A stretch of DNA of 26,954 nucleotides from an uncultured Pseudoflavonifractor sp. (lineage in GTDB: Bacteria; Bacillota; Clostridia; Oscillospirales; Oscillospiraceae), in contig CAJFTA010000030.1 in NCBI GenBank assembly GCA_904419835.1, positions 1 through 26,954 on the forward strand, written 5' to 3'. The notes beneath the pieces were generated by a model, which worked only from the letters and a program-made list of their open reading frames with translations, made no database searches and was not told where the DNA came from. The translations under genes and the position numbers were made by a program. Within the stretch, counting starts at the first letter, position 1. Each line of letters begins with the position of its first letter. Positions 6,820 through 13,957 of this stretch are shown piece after piece.

Positions 6820-7218
6820 TTAAAAGAGACATGCCGCTGTTAGAATAATGTTGGCATAAGGGGTCATCTCGCCGGTTCTCACAATCGCCTTGCAGCATTG
6901 GGTCTCTTTCTTCAGCTGTGCATGGGAGACAAACCTGAGCTCCACCGCTGTTCCAAAATACCGCCTGATTTTCTCTAAAAGCTCCGGGCAGTGAAGCTTC
7001 ATTTCTTCCGCCACCGTAACCTGTTCCACCAGCATGTTTTCGGCCACAGCCTCCAAAACGTCCCAAAATCCCGGAATACCTTTCTTCAAGGCCAGGTCGA
7101 TTTTTTCCACGCCTGCCGGCACCGGAAGGCCGCAGTCTCCTATGCACAATCGGTCGGTATGCCCCAGCTCGCCAAGGACTCGGTTTATGTCACTGTTCAT
7201 CATGCAATTTTTATGCAT
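6820..7218 (-). CDS. rbsD: D-ribose pyranase RbsD
   Basis: RbsD interconverts the pyranose and furanose forms of ribose (or a related sugar) so that a kinase can use it. The 132 residues match the family along the whole length: NSDINRVLGELGHTDRLCIG with the conserved His20, CGLPVPAGVEKIDLAL, a middle VEQVTVAEEMK, and the C-terminal AIVRTGEMTPYANIILTA holding the conserved Tyr and Asn. The first ATG is preceded by AGAAGGT at a good distance. It is transcribed divergently from the LacI-type regulator and ribokinase, across a 198-bp AT-rich region holding promoter and operator candidates. The chimeric lipoprotein follows it. Confidence 0.93.
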   Translation of the reverse strand: MHKNCMMNSDINRVLGELGHTDRLCIGDCGLPVPAGVEKIDLALKKGIPGFWDVLEAVAENMLVEQVTVAEEMKLHCPELLEKIRRYFGTAVELRFVSHAQLKKETQCCKAIVRTGEMTPYANIILTAACLF

Positions 7219-7259
7219 ATTTTTACCTTCTTTTTACCTAAGAAAGTCTTTGCAGTTAA

Positions 7260-7288
7260 AGAATAAATCAATATGCACATATTATCAA
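7260..7288 (-). promoter_or_regulatory. Promoter of rbsD
   Basis: Minus strand TTGATA (7283-7288), a 17-bp spacer and TATTCT (7260-7265). Predicted start about 7253, 35 bases before the ATG. Confidence 0.5.
7270..7283. promoter_or_regulatory. Candidate operator inside the rbsD promoter
   Basis: AATATG-CA-CATATT, perfect 6-bp arms. It occupies the spacer between the -35 and -10 boxes, where LacI-family repressors often bind. Assignment to the adjacent regulator is inferred from position. Confidence 0.35.
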
Positions 7289-7328
7289 TAGCTTATCTTC
7301 ATTTTTTGATATTTAATATAATTTTATT

Positions 7329-7342
7329 GATAAAATTTTATC
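7329..7342. promoter_or_regulatory. Perfect 14-bp palindrome between rbsD and the LacI-type gene
   Basis: GATAAAATTTTATC is its own reverse complement. It lies 15 bases upstream of TTGACA (7357-7362) of the regulator gene, so it could be a second operator. AT-rich palindromes also arise by chance. Confidence 0.3.
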
Positions 7343-7356
7343 TTTAAAATTTTGTA

Positions 7357-7390
7357 TTGACATATAAAGATAAATAGTTTACCTTATAAT
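7357..7390 (+). promoter_or_regulatory. Probable promoter of the LacI-type regulator and ribokinase
   Basis: TTGACA (7357-7362) and TATAAT (7385-7390) are both perfect boxes but 22 bases apart, longer than the usual 17. Either the spacing is suboptimal or only one box is used, with a weaker partner. Confidence 0.35.
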
Positions 7391-7416
7391 TAAAGCTATA
7401 CACGGGGAGGCGTACC

Positions 7417-8412
7417 ATGAGAACTACACTGAAAGATATTGCACAAGCGACTGGTTTATCGGTCACCAGTATCTCCCTCGTACTCAACGCGCGCCCAAAC
7501 CGTCTGTCCGAAGAGAGCCGCCGAAAAGTGCTGGAAGCCGCAAAACAGCTCAACTATTCCACCTCTTCCCATTCTTCTCCATCCGCTTCTGAATGTCACT
7601 CCATCGGCCTGATTGTCCCAAACATCTCCGATTTCTTTTTTGGTGAAATTGCGCAAGGCGTTATTGACTGCGCACGCACCCACGACTTTACGGTTCTTCT
7701 GGGCACAAACGGCGAATCCCCCCAGATGGACAATCAAAACATCCGTTCCCTGTCCCGCCAGGGCGTCCGGGCGCTGCTGATTGTCTCGGCCCACGAACAG
7801 GCGAACACGCTGCTGGATCAGCTTTCCTTCCCTGTCATTCAGGTAGACCGTCAGAGCCTGTCGCTGAACCGCAGCGCGGTGCTGCTCAACCACCGCAAGG
7901 GCGGCTATCTGGCCACGCGGCATCTGATCGATTTGGGCCATAGGCATATTGCCTGCATCACAGGCCCGGGCGCGCAGGCCAGCAGCCAGCAGCGGCTGGC
8001 CGGCTACCGCTGGGCCTTTGAGGAGACCGGCCTTCCGCTGCCCAAAAGCGCAATCTTTGAGGGGGATTACGCCCCAAAGAGCGGGTATCAGCTGCTTGAT
8101 TCCATTATAAGCGCGGGATTTACGGCCGTCTTTTGCGGGAACGACATGATGGCCATCGGAATCTACAAGCGTATGCGCGAACTGGGGCTTAAGCCGGCTC
8201 AGGACCTCTCCATTGTCGGCTTTGACGATATTTCATTTGCCGATTTGCTGGAAGTTCCGTTAACCACCATCCGCCAGTCGGGCTACAATATCGGCTTTGA
8301 GGCCTGCAAACGCGCGTTTCTTGAATTGGATAACCCGGATTTGCCCAAGCAGACCATCCAGTTTGAGCCCGAACTGGTTATAAGGCAAAGCACACGGAAA
8401 AAGGAGGAGTGA
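7417..8412 (+). CDS. LacI/RbsR-family transcriptional regulator
   Basis: 331 residues. An N-terminal LacI helix-turn-helix, TLKDIAQATGLSVTSISLVL, with the hinge region EAAKQLNYS, is followed by a periplasmic-binding-protein-like sensor domain: SIGLIVPNISDFFFGEIAQG, RHLIDLGHRHIACITGP, AVFCGNDMMAIGIYKRM and LSIVGFDDISFADLLEVPLT. These are the standard LacI/GalR blocks. GGGGAGG precedes the ATG. It is divergent from rbsD and four bases upstream of the ribokinase start, so the ligand is probably ribose or a related pentose or its phosphate. It is probably autoregulated through the palindromes in the shared promoter region. Codon use is less GC-rich than in polA or feoB. Confidence 0.93.
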   Translation: MRTTLKDIAQATGLSVTSISLVLNARPNRLSEESRRKVLEAAKQLNYSTSSHSSPSASECHSIGLIVPNISDFFFGEIAQGVIDCARTHDFTVLLGTNGESPQMDNQNIRSLSRQGVRALLIVSAHEQANTLLDQLSFPVIQVDRQSLSLNRSAVLLNHRKGGYLATRHLIDLGHRHIACITGPGAQASSQQRLAGYRWAFEETGLPLPKSAIFEGDYAPKSGYQLLDSIISAGFTAVFCGNDMMAIGIYKRMRELGLKPAQDLSIVGFDDISFADLLEVPLTTIRQSGYNIGFEACKRAFLELDNPDLPKQTIQFEPELVIRQSTRKKEE

Positions 8413-8416
8413 CATC

Positions 8417-9304
8417 GTGCAACGTATTACTGTGATTGGCTCTGTTAACCGTGATCACCTGTATTCTGTCCCCCATATCGTCCGCCCCGGAGAGACCATC
8501 GCCAGCGAATCCTACCGGACAGGCTGGGGCGGAAAGGGGCTGAACCAGGCCATCGCCCTGGCAAAGGCAGGCGCGCAGGTCTCCCTCGCCGCAAAAATCG
8601 GCCATGAGGATTATCCTTCTCTCTCCGCTCTCTGCTCTGCGTATTCTCTCGACATTTCCCAGGTGCATGCCTGCGCGCTTCCCACCGGTCACGCGATTAT
8701 CCAGCTGGATACCGCCGGTCAAAACTGCATCATTGTCCACGCAGGCGCCAACGGCTCCTTTACCGAGCAGGATATTCAGTCGTTTTTAGCCGGCTGCCGG
8801 GCCGGTGATATCTTCCTTCTGCAAAATGAGATCAATTCTTCCGCTCAGATCATCAGCGAGATCAAAAAAAAGGGCGGCAGAGTCGCCCTCAACCCCTCCC
8901 CCTTTACACCGGACATTCTGCGCTGGCCCCTGGAGTGCCTGGATTATCTTATTCTGAACGAAACAGAGGCCGCCTCCATGACCTCCGCGGACTCCTCCGA
9001 AAAAGCGCTCGACCATCTCTGTTCCGCTTATCCGGCGCTTAACGTCTTTCTTACGCTCGGCTCAGAAGGTTCCTGCTTTGCGTGCGGAAATACGCGCCAT
9101 TTTCACCCGACCCACAAGGTCAATGCCGTCGACACCACCGGCGCGGGAGACACCTATACCGGATTCCTTCTGGCTGAGCTGGCCCGCGGCTCCGCCGTTG
9201 AAGACGCCATGTCCATTGCCACAGAGGCGGCCTGTCTGTGTGTCACCCGCCCGGGCGCTGTCGATTCGATCCCCAGCCGCGCCGAACTTCCCTCCCTTAA
9301 CTGA
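8417..9304 (+). CDS. rbsK: Ribokinase-like PfkB-family sugar kinase
   Basis: 295 residues. PfkB-family kinases phosphorylate sugars; with RbsD and an RbsR-like regulator beside it, ribose to ribose 5-phosphate is most likely. Visible motifs are ITVIGSVNRDHLYSVP at the N-terminus, the substrate loop GWGGKGLNQAIALAKAGA, LILNETEAA and the catalytic anion hole DTTGAGDTYTG (from residue 239; the last Asp is the base). The start is GTG at 8417, supported by AAGGAGG and by overlap-free coupling four bases after the regulator stop. Other PfkB kinases share these motifs, so the sugar is inferred from neighbours. No ribose ABC transporter is in the window. Confidence 0.9.
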   Translation: MQRITVIGSVNRDHLYSVPHIVRPGETIASESYRTGWGGKGLNQAIALAKAGAQVSLAAKIGHEDYPSLSALCSAYSLDISQVHACALPTGHAIIQLDTAGQNCIIVHAGANGSFTEQDIQSFLAGCRAGDIFLLQNEINSSAQIISEIKKKGGRVALNPSPFTPDILRWPLECLDYLILNETEAASMTSADSSEKALDHLCSAYPALNVFLTLGSEGSCFACGNTRHFHPTHKVNAVDTTGAGDTYTGFLLAELARGSAVEDAMSIATEAACLCVTRPGAVDSIPSRAELPSLN

Positions 9305-9395
9305 GTCCACCCGGGCGGCGTCCCGGCCACCGGCCGCTCCACCACATCTTGCTCAAAGCGCTCTCCTGACTGCGTTTCACCGCTTATGTACCAAA

Positions 9396-9427
9396 AAGTC
9401 CGCGCGTCCATCTGGACGCGCGGACTT
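9396..9427 (+). terminator. Terminator hairpin after the ribokinase
   Basis: AAGTCCGCGCGTCC (9396-9409), loop ATCT, and the exact complement at 9414-9427: a 14-bp stem. The usual T-run is replaced by the element end CAGCGTGCCGAAAAA that begins at 9428. Confidence 0.65.
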
Positions 9428-9607
9428 CAGCGTGCCGAAAAAACTCGGTTTAAAAGGGCCCGCCTGAACTGGTACGGGGGGAGCGCGAGGGGGGCAGCCG
9501 CCCGCCTCGCGTGGGATTGAATGCCCCGGAAGCCTTGCGCGGCAAGGCTTCCGGGGAGCGGAGCGAGGACTTTTGCGCCGCTGTGCGGCGCGAAAGTAAC
9601 GGCATTT
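9428..9607 (+). mobile_element. MITE-like element, core type A, right end missing
   Basis: Starts directly after the terminator hairpin with CAGCGTGCCGAAAAA and follows the core at 546-728 closely to its ATTTTT end. Hairpins are kept: 9524-9538 pairs with 9542-9556 as a perfect 15-bp stem, and GCGCCGC-TGT-GCGGCGC is present near 9574-9590. The terminal hairpin and second inverted repeat seen at 730-767 are absent; instead the sequence runs into the MATE stop codon at 9608. Same orientation as 546-767. Confidence 0.65.
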
Positions 9608-10975
9608 TTACACCTTCAATCTCCGGTATACGGTGAAGTACATGGTGAGGATGCAGGCCAGGCCGCCGATGACGTTGGAGATAGGCTCAGCCAGGAACAC
9701 GCCGTTATATCCGAGGCCAAGCGCCGGCAGCAGCAGGGTCAGAGGGGCCACGATAAAGGCTTTGCGCAGCAGGGAGAAGAAGATGGCGCTCCTGCTGCGG
9801 CCCAGGCCCACAAAGACAGACTGGCCGATAAACTGGAGGGACATGCAGAAGAAGATGGAGAAGTAGATGCGGAAGGCGGGCACGCCGGTTGCAATCAGCT
9901 CCGCGTCACTGTTGAACAACCTGATGAAGGCGGCGGGGAACAGCATGACCACCGCCCAGACGGCCGCCGAATACCCCATGGTCACCGCGGTGGTGAACCG
10001 GATGCCCTGCCGGACCCGCTCGTTGGCCCCTGCTCCGTAGTTGTACCCCAGCACCGGCTGGCAGCCCTGGGTCACGCCGCTGACCGGCATGGTGATGACC
10101 TCCCGCACCGAGTTGATAACGGTCATCACGCCCACATACAGGTCGCCGTACCCCGCGCCGCCCCAGTGCTGGAGGGTGGTGTTGCAGAGAATCTGCACCA
10201 GGGAGTTGGTGAGGGCCATAACAAAGCCGGAGGCGCCCAGGCTCAGGATCCGGGCTGCCCGGGCCGCCCGGAGCTTCATCCGGCTCAGCCGCAGCCGCAC
10301 AATGGCCCGCTTCCCGGTGAGGAACCACAGCACCCAGGCAGCCGAGCAGGCCTGGGAGATGACCGTGGCGATGGCGGCCCCCTGCACCCCCAGGCCGAAG
10401 CCGAAGTCAAAGATAAAGATGGGGTCCAATACAATATTCACTACCGCTCCGATGGACACGGTCAGCATCCCCATCCGGCCAAAGCCCTGAGCGTTGATAA
10501 AGGGGTTCATCCCCAGGCTGATCATGACAAAAACCGTCCCCAGGGCGTAGGTGGACAGATAGCTGTCCGCATAGGGAAAGGTGGCGCCGCTGGCGCCGAA
10601 GAGGTAGAGAATGGGCTCACGGAACAGGAGGATGAGGGCGGTGAGCACCACGCCCAGCCCCAGCAGCAGAGCAAAGGAGTTGCCCTGGACCCATTCCGCC
10701 TCCTCGTTGTCCCCCTTGCCCCGGCAGATGGAGCACAGCGGCGCGCCGCCGGTGCCGCACAGGTTGGCAAAGCCGATGATGATGGAGATGACCGGCAGCA
10801 CCAGCCCCACGCCGGTGAGGGCCAGACGTCCCACGCCGGGCAGGCGTCCGATATACATCCGGTCCACAATATTATAGAGGATATTCACCAGCTGGGCCGC
10901 CGTCATGGGCAGGGCCATCCTGGTGATAGCCCCGGACACGCTGCCCTTTGTAAAATCATTTTTTGCTTCCGCCAC
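9608..10975 (-). CDS. MATE-family efflux transporter
   Basis: 455 residues, the usual MATE size, with about twelve hydrophobic segments. MATE proteins export drugs or metabolites using a sodium or proton gradient in the cytoplasmic membrane. Recognisable blocks: GSVSGAITRMALPMTAAQLV at the N-terminus, NILYNIVDRMYIGRLPG, a mid-protein NPFINAQGFGRMGMLTVSIG with VLDPIFIF, and VSGVTQGCQPVLGYNYGA at the start of the second half. The start is GTG at 10975, with AAAGGAAG seven bases upstream. It is divergent from the M20 hydrolase. Substrate unknown. Its stop codon abuts the repeat element at 9428-9607. Confidence 0.93.
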   Translation of the reverse strand: MAEAKNDFTKGSVSGAITRMALPMTAAQLVNILYNIVDRMYIGRLPGVGRLALTGVGLVLPVISIIIGFANLCGTGGAPLCSICRGKGDNEEAEWVQGNSFALLLGLGVVLTALILLFREPILYLFGASGATFPYADSYLSTYALGTVFVMISLGMNPFINAQGFGRMGMLTVSIGAVVNIVLDPIFIFDFGFGLGVQGAAIATVISQACSAAWVLWFLTGKRAIVRLRLSRMKLRAARAARILSLGASGFVMALTNSLVQILCNTTLQHWGGAGYGDLYVGVMTVINSVREVITMPVSGVTQGCQPVLGYNYGAGANERVRQGIRFTTAVTMGYSAAVWAVVMLFPAAFIRLFNSDAELIATGVPAFRIYFSIFFCMSLQFIGQSVFVGLGRSRSAIFFSLLRKAFIVAPLTLLLPALGLGYNGVFLAEPISNVIGGLACILTMYFTVYRRLKV

Positions 10976-10995
10976 GGGTCTGCTTCCTTTCCGGT

Positions 10996-11023
10996 TTGAC
11001 TTTTATTCTTTTCATTGTATACT
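10996..11023 (+). promoter_or_regulatory. Promoter of the M20 hydrolase gene
   Basis: TTGACT (10996-11001), a 16-bp spacer, TATACT (11018-11023). Predicted start near 11030. Confidence 0.6.
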
Positions 11024-11078
11024 ATTTCTAAATACAGGGCAAGAAAGATCCCCTGCCCGGGAAAGGATGGCGTTTATC

Positions 11079-12260
11079 ATGACGCTGCTGGAGGAGGCGC
11101 GGGCGCTGGCCCCCGCCCTGGAGGAATTGAAGGCCCAGCTCCACCGCAGACCGGAGCTGAGCTTCCACGAGGTCAACACCACGGCAAAAATCCGCGCCCT
11201 GCTGGAGCCGCTGGGGGCGGAATTTCTGGACCTGGGCATGGAGACCGGCGTGGCTGCCCTGCTGCGGGGCGGAAACCCCGGCCCCACCGTGGCTCTGCGG
11301 GCGGACATCGACGCCATCACCCTTCAGGAGCCGGAGGGTCCCGGTTCCTCGGAGGCGGAGGGCGTCATGCATGCCTGCGGCCACGATTTCCACACCACCT
11401 GTCTCTACGGCGCGGCCAAGCTCCTCGCAGCCCGGCGGGAACAGCTCTCCGGCGCCGTGCTGCTCATCTTCCAGCCCGCTGAGGAGGTGACCCAGGGGGC
11501 GGCGGCCATGCTGCGCCGCGGCCTGTGGGAGAAGGCAGGTGGCAAGCCCGCCGCCATTTTCGGTCTCCACAACCGTCCTGAGGTACCCTGCGGCCAGATT
11601 GCCGTGCTCCCCGGCCCCATCATGGCAGGCAAGAACAACTTTACCCTCACCCTCTACGGTAAGAGCGGCCACGGCGGCTCTCCACACAAGTGCGTGGATG
11701 TGATTGTCCCCGGCGCGGCCATTGTCAGCGCCGCCCAGACCGTGGTGAGCCGCTGTACCGACCCGATGGACAGCCTGGTGTGCTCGGTGTGCTCTATCCA
11801 CGCGGGCACGCCGGACAACTTCGCCCCCGACCTGCTCACCATGACGGGCAGCCTGCGTGCCCACTCGGATGAGGTGCTGGCAGCCGCCTCCGCCAAGCTG
11901 GAGTCTCTGGCCAGGGATATCGCCGCCGCCTACGGCTGCACGGCGGACTTTGTGCTGGAGCCCCAGGTACCCGTGACCTGGAACGGCCCGGAGACCACCG
12001 CTCTGGCCAAACAGGCCGCGGAGGAACTGGTGGGCGCGGCCAACGTGGTCCAGCCCCGGCCCGACATGGGCAGCGAGGACTTCGCCGTGCTCTCCCGGGG
12101 CATCCCCAGCTTCTTCTACTGGCTGGGCTCCGGCTTCCCCGGCCGGGAGAACGCCTGCTGGCACAGCGCCCAGTTCCGCACTGACGACGACGCCCTCCCC
12201 CTGGGCGCCGCCCTGCTGGCCCGCTCGGCGGAGCTGGCGCTGGAGTACTTTTTCCGGTGA
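11079..12260 (+). CDS. M20-family metallohydrolase (amidohydrolase, IAA-amino acid hydrolase/hippurate hydrolase type)
   Basis: About 393 residues. These two-metal enzymes remove an N-acyl group from amino acids or peptides. Motifs in order: LHRRPELSFHE, VALRADIDAI (metal-bridging Asp), MHACGHDFHTTCL (His ligands and Cys), FQPAEEVTQGA (catalytic Glu pair), GLHNRPEVPCGQIAV, the dimerisation-domain KSGHGGSPHKCVDVI and the C-terminal DMGSEDFAVLS. I prefer the ATG at 11079 (MTLLEEARAL), which leaves AAAGGA at a workable distance; the ATG at 11067 has no room for a binding site. It has its own promoter and terminator, so it is probably transcribed alone. The natural substrate is not determined. 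Confidence 0.9.
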   Translation: MTLLEEARALAPALEELKAQLHRRPELSFHEVNTTAKIRALLEPLGAEFLDLGMETGVAALLRGGNPGPTVALRADIDAITLQEPEGPGSSEAEGVMHACGHDFHTTCLYGAAKLLAARREQLSGAVLLIFQPAEEVTQGAAAMLRRGLWEKAGGKPAAIFGLHNRPEVPCGQIAVLPGPIMAGKNNFTLTLYGKSGHGGSPHKCVDVIVPGAAIVSAAQTVVSRCTDPMDSLVCSVCSIHAGTPDNFAPDLLTMTGSLRAHSDEVLAAASAKLESLARDIAAAYGCTADFVLEPQVPVTWNGPETTALAKQAAEELVGAANVVQPRPDMGSEDFAVLSRGIPSFFYWLGSGFPGRENACWHSAQFRTDDDALPLGAALLARSAELALEYFFR

Positions 12261-12297
12261 AAAAATCTGAGGTGCCGCTTTTCTTCATTTTGTATAT

Positions 12298-12336
12298 CCA
12301 CGCCCCGGAAACACTTGTCCGGGGCGTGGATTTTTT
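12298..12336 (+). terminator. Intrinsic terminator of the M20 gene
   Basis: CCACGCCCCGG (12298-12308), a 10-base loop and the complementary arm 12319-12329, followed by ATTTTTT. Confidence 0.85.
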
Positions 12337-12359
12337 ACGAAAAAATTGTAAAATAGATA

Positions 12360-12388
12360 TTGACATTTCTTTGTCAAAGTGTGATAAT
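12360..12388 (+). promoter_or_regulatory. Strong promoter of the alcohol dehydrogenase, overlapped by an inverted repeat
   Basis: TTGACA (12360-12365), a 17-bp spacer and GATAAT (12383-12388): near-consensus. The -35 box is one arm of TTGACA-N6-TGTCAA (12360-12377), so a dimeric repressor bound here would block the polymerase. Confidence 0.7.
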
Positions 12389-12414
12389 AGTCGATGGTAA
12401 GAATCGTTATTTTT

Positions 12415-12434
12415 TTGTCAATACTTTCTGACAA
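12415..12434. promoter_or_regulatory. Second inverted repeat in the alcohol dehydrogenase leader
   Basis: TTGTCA-N8-TGACAA, perfect 6-bp arms, ending seven bases before the ribosome binding site. It resembles the palindrome over the promoter and, in layout, redox-sensor Rex sites (TTGTGA-N6-TCACAA type). Confidence 0.4.
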
Positions 12435-12454
12435 TTTATTTGGAGGTTTTTGCT

Positions 12455-13636
12455 ATGTCCAGATTTACTCTGCCCCGCGACATCTATTATGGTCCCAACG
12501 CGCTCGAGGCCCTCAAGACCCTGAAGGGCAAGAAGGCCGTCATGGTTCTGGGCGGCGGCTCCATGAAGCGCTTCGGTTTTGTGGACAAGGCCGTTGCGTA
12601 CCTGAAGGAAGCCGGCATCGAGACCAAGCTGTTCGAGAACGTGGAGCCCGATCCCTCCGTCGAGACCGTCATGAAGGGCGCCGCCATGATGCGCGAGTTT
12701 GAGCCCGACTGGATCATCTCCATGGGCGGCGGCTCCCCCATCGATGCCGCCAAGGCCATGTGGGCCTTCTATGAGTACCCCGAGACCACCTTCGAGGACC
12801 TGATCACCCCCTTCAACTTCCCCGAGCTGCGCCAGAAGGCCAAGTTCTGTGCCATCCCCTCCACCTCCGGCACCGCCACTGAGGTGACCGCCTTCTCCGT
12901 CATCACCGACTATGCCAAGGGCATCAAGTACCCCCTGGCCGACTTCAACATCACCCCCGACGTGGCCATCGTGGACCCCGCCCTGGCCGAGACCATGCCG
13001 CCCCACCTGGTGGCCTACACCGGTATGGACGCCCTGACCCACGCCATCGAGGCCTATGTGTCCACCCTGCACACCGTGTTCACCGATCCTCTGGCGATTG
13101 AGGCCATCCACATTGTGGAGAAGGACCTCATCAAGTCCTTCAAGGGCGACATGACCTGCCGCGAGGAGATGCACTACGGCCAGTGCCTGGCCGGCATGGC
13201 CTTCTCCAACGCCCTGCTGGGCATTGTCCACTCCATGGCCCACAAGACCGGCGCCGCCTTCTCCACCGGCCACATCACCCACGGCCTGGCCAACGCCATG
13301 TACCTGCCCTACGTCATCGCCTACAACGCCAAGGCTGACGGCGTTGCCGAGCGCTATGCCGACATTGCCCGCACCATGGGCGTCGTGGGCGACACCACCG
13401 CCGAGCTGGTGGAGGGCCTGCGCGCCAAGATCCGCTCCATGAACGACGCCATGGGTATCCCCAACACCCTGAAGGACTTCGGCATCATCGAGGACGAGTT
13501 CAAGGAGAAGCTGGAGACCATCGCCACCAACGCTGTGGGCGACGCCTGCACCGGCTCCAACCCCCGTCCCATCGACCCCGCCACCATGGCCAAGCTGTTC
13601 ACCTGCATCTACTACGGCACTGAGGTGGACTTCTAA
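12455..13636 (+). CDS. Iron-containing alcohol dehydrogenase
   Basis: 393 residues, group III iron-dependent, NAD(P)-linked; it would interconvert an aldehyde and an alcohol, often to recycle NADH in fermenting Clostridia. Motifs: SRFTLPRDIYYGPNALE, the nucleotide loop SMGGGSPIDAAKAMW (near residue 90), PSTSGTATEVTAFSVI, GMDALTHAIEAY (metal ligands Asp192 and His196) and HSMAHKTGAAFSTGHITHG, which supplies the other histidines (259, 263, 273 or 276). The ATG at 12455 follows TGGAGG by eight bases. Codon use is extremely C/G-ended and regular, which with the near-consensus promoter suggests high expression. The substrate cannot be read; butanol- and 1,3-propanediol-type enzymes share these motifs. 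Confidence 0.95.
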   Translation: MSRFTLPRDIYYGPNALEALKTLKGKKAVMVLGGGSMKRFGFVDKAVAYLKEAGIETKLFENVEPDPSVETVMKGAAMMREFEPDWIISMGGGSPIDAAKAMWAFYEYPETTFEDLITPFNFPELRQKAKFCAIPSTSGTATEVTAFSVITDYAKGIKYPLADFNITPDVAIVDPALAETMPPHLVAYTGMDALTHAIEAYVSTLHTVFTDPLAIEAIHIVEKDLIKSFKGDMTCREEMHYGQCLAGMAFSNALLGIVHSMAHKTGAAFSTGHITHGLANAMYLPYVIAYNAKADGVAERYADIARTMGVVGDTTAELVEGLRAKIRSMNDAMGIPNTLKDFGIIEDEFKEKLETIATNAVGDACTGSNPRPIDPATMAKLFTCIYYGTEVDF

Positions 13637-13663
13637 TCTCACTACTCCTTTCCCCTCCTACAT

Positions 13664-13700
13664 ACAAAGCGGCGCTGTCCTTTGGACAGCGCCGCTTTGT
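13664..13700 (+). terminator. Intrinsic terminator hairpin after the alcohol dehydrogenase
   Basis: A perfect stem of about 17 bp (13664-13680 with 13684-13700) around AAAGCGGCGCTGTCC, loop TTT. The same stem with loop AAA is at 13912-13942. Confidence 0.75.
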
Positions 13701-13911
13701 GGCTGTCGAAAAAGTGGCCTCTGCCACTTTTTCGAAGGAGTTGCATGAAATTTTCACCTCGATTTCTGATGAAATTGTCGGCAAAAATTTCATGAGAAGT
13801 GTCATTTCCGAGGCACATGTCCCCGAAAATGACGGATTTTCATTTGATTCCGTCATCTGCGGATGACGGAACTCTGCGAGGCTCCCCCTTCTGGGAGGTT
13901 TTTGACGGCCT
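13701..13911 (-). mobile_element. MITE-like element, core type B, between two copies of a terminator hairpin
   Basis: Read on the minus strand it starts after the M56 terminator with AGGCCGTCAAAAACCTCCC, a degraded form of the CAGCGTGTCGAAAAACCTC end, and finishes with a 13-bp hairpin (13706-13718 with 13723-13735) ending ACTTTTTCGACAGCC, as in the element at 546-767. The core is unrelated to type A. Of it, 13761-13903 recurs inverted at 26812-26954 with 140 of 143 positions identical. The core has hairpins: ATGAAATT/AATTTCAT, GTCATTT-CG/CGAAAATGAC and GTCATC/GATGAC. No credible protein. Confidence 0.65.
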
Positions 13912-13942
13912 AAGCGGCGCTGTCCAAAGGACAGCGCCGCTT
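13912..13942 (-). terminator. Terminator hairpin of the M56/M23 gene
   Basis: AAGCGGCGCTGTCC, loop AAA (plus strand), and its complement: 14-bp stem, 15 bases after the M56 stop codon. The T-run expected on the minus strand is replaced by the element start. Confidence 0.65.
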
Positions 13943-13957
13943 TTGTTTGCCGGATGT

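Noticed and set aside
523..9607. CRISPR array suggested by repeated hairpin-rich blocks
   Set aside because: Copies are kilobases apart, differ in sequence and have no spacers or cas genes.
12407..13642. Long open frame antisense to the alcohol dehydrogenase
   Set aside because: Results from the extreme C/G-ended codon use of the real gene on the plus strand.
13799..13912. Short open frame in core B that is also open in the copy near 26800-26916
   Set aside because: All three base differences between the copies change an amino acid in this frame, so there is no sign of protein-level constraint; shared hairpins explain the similarity better.
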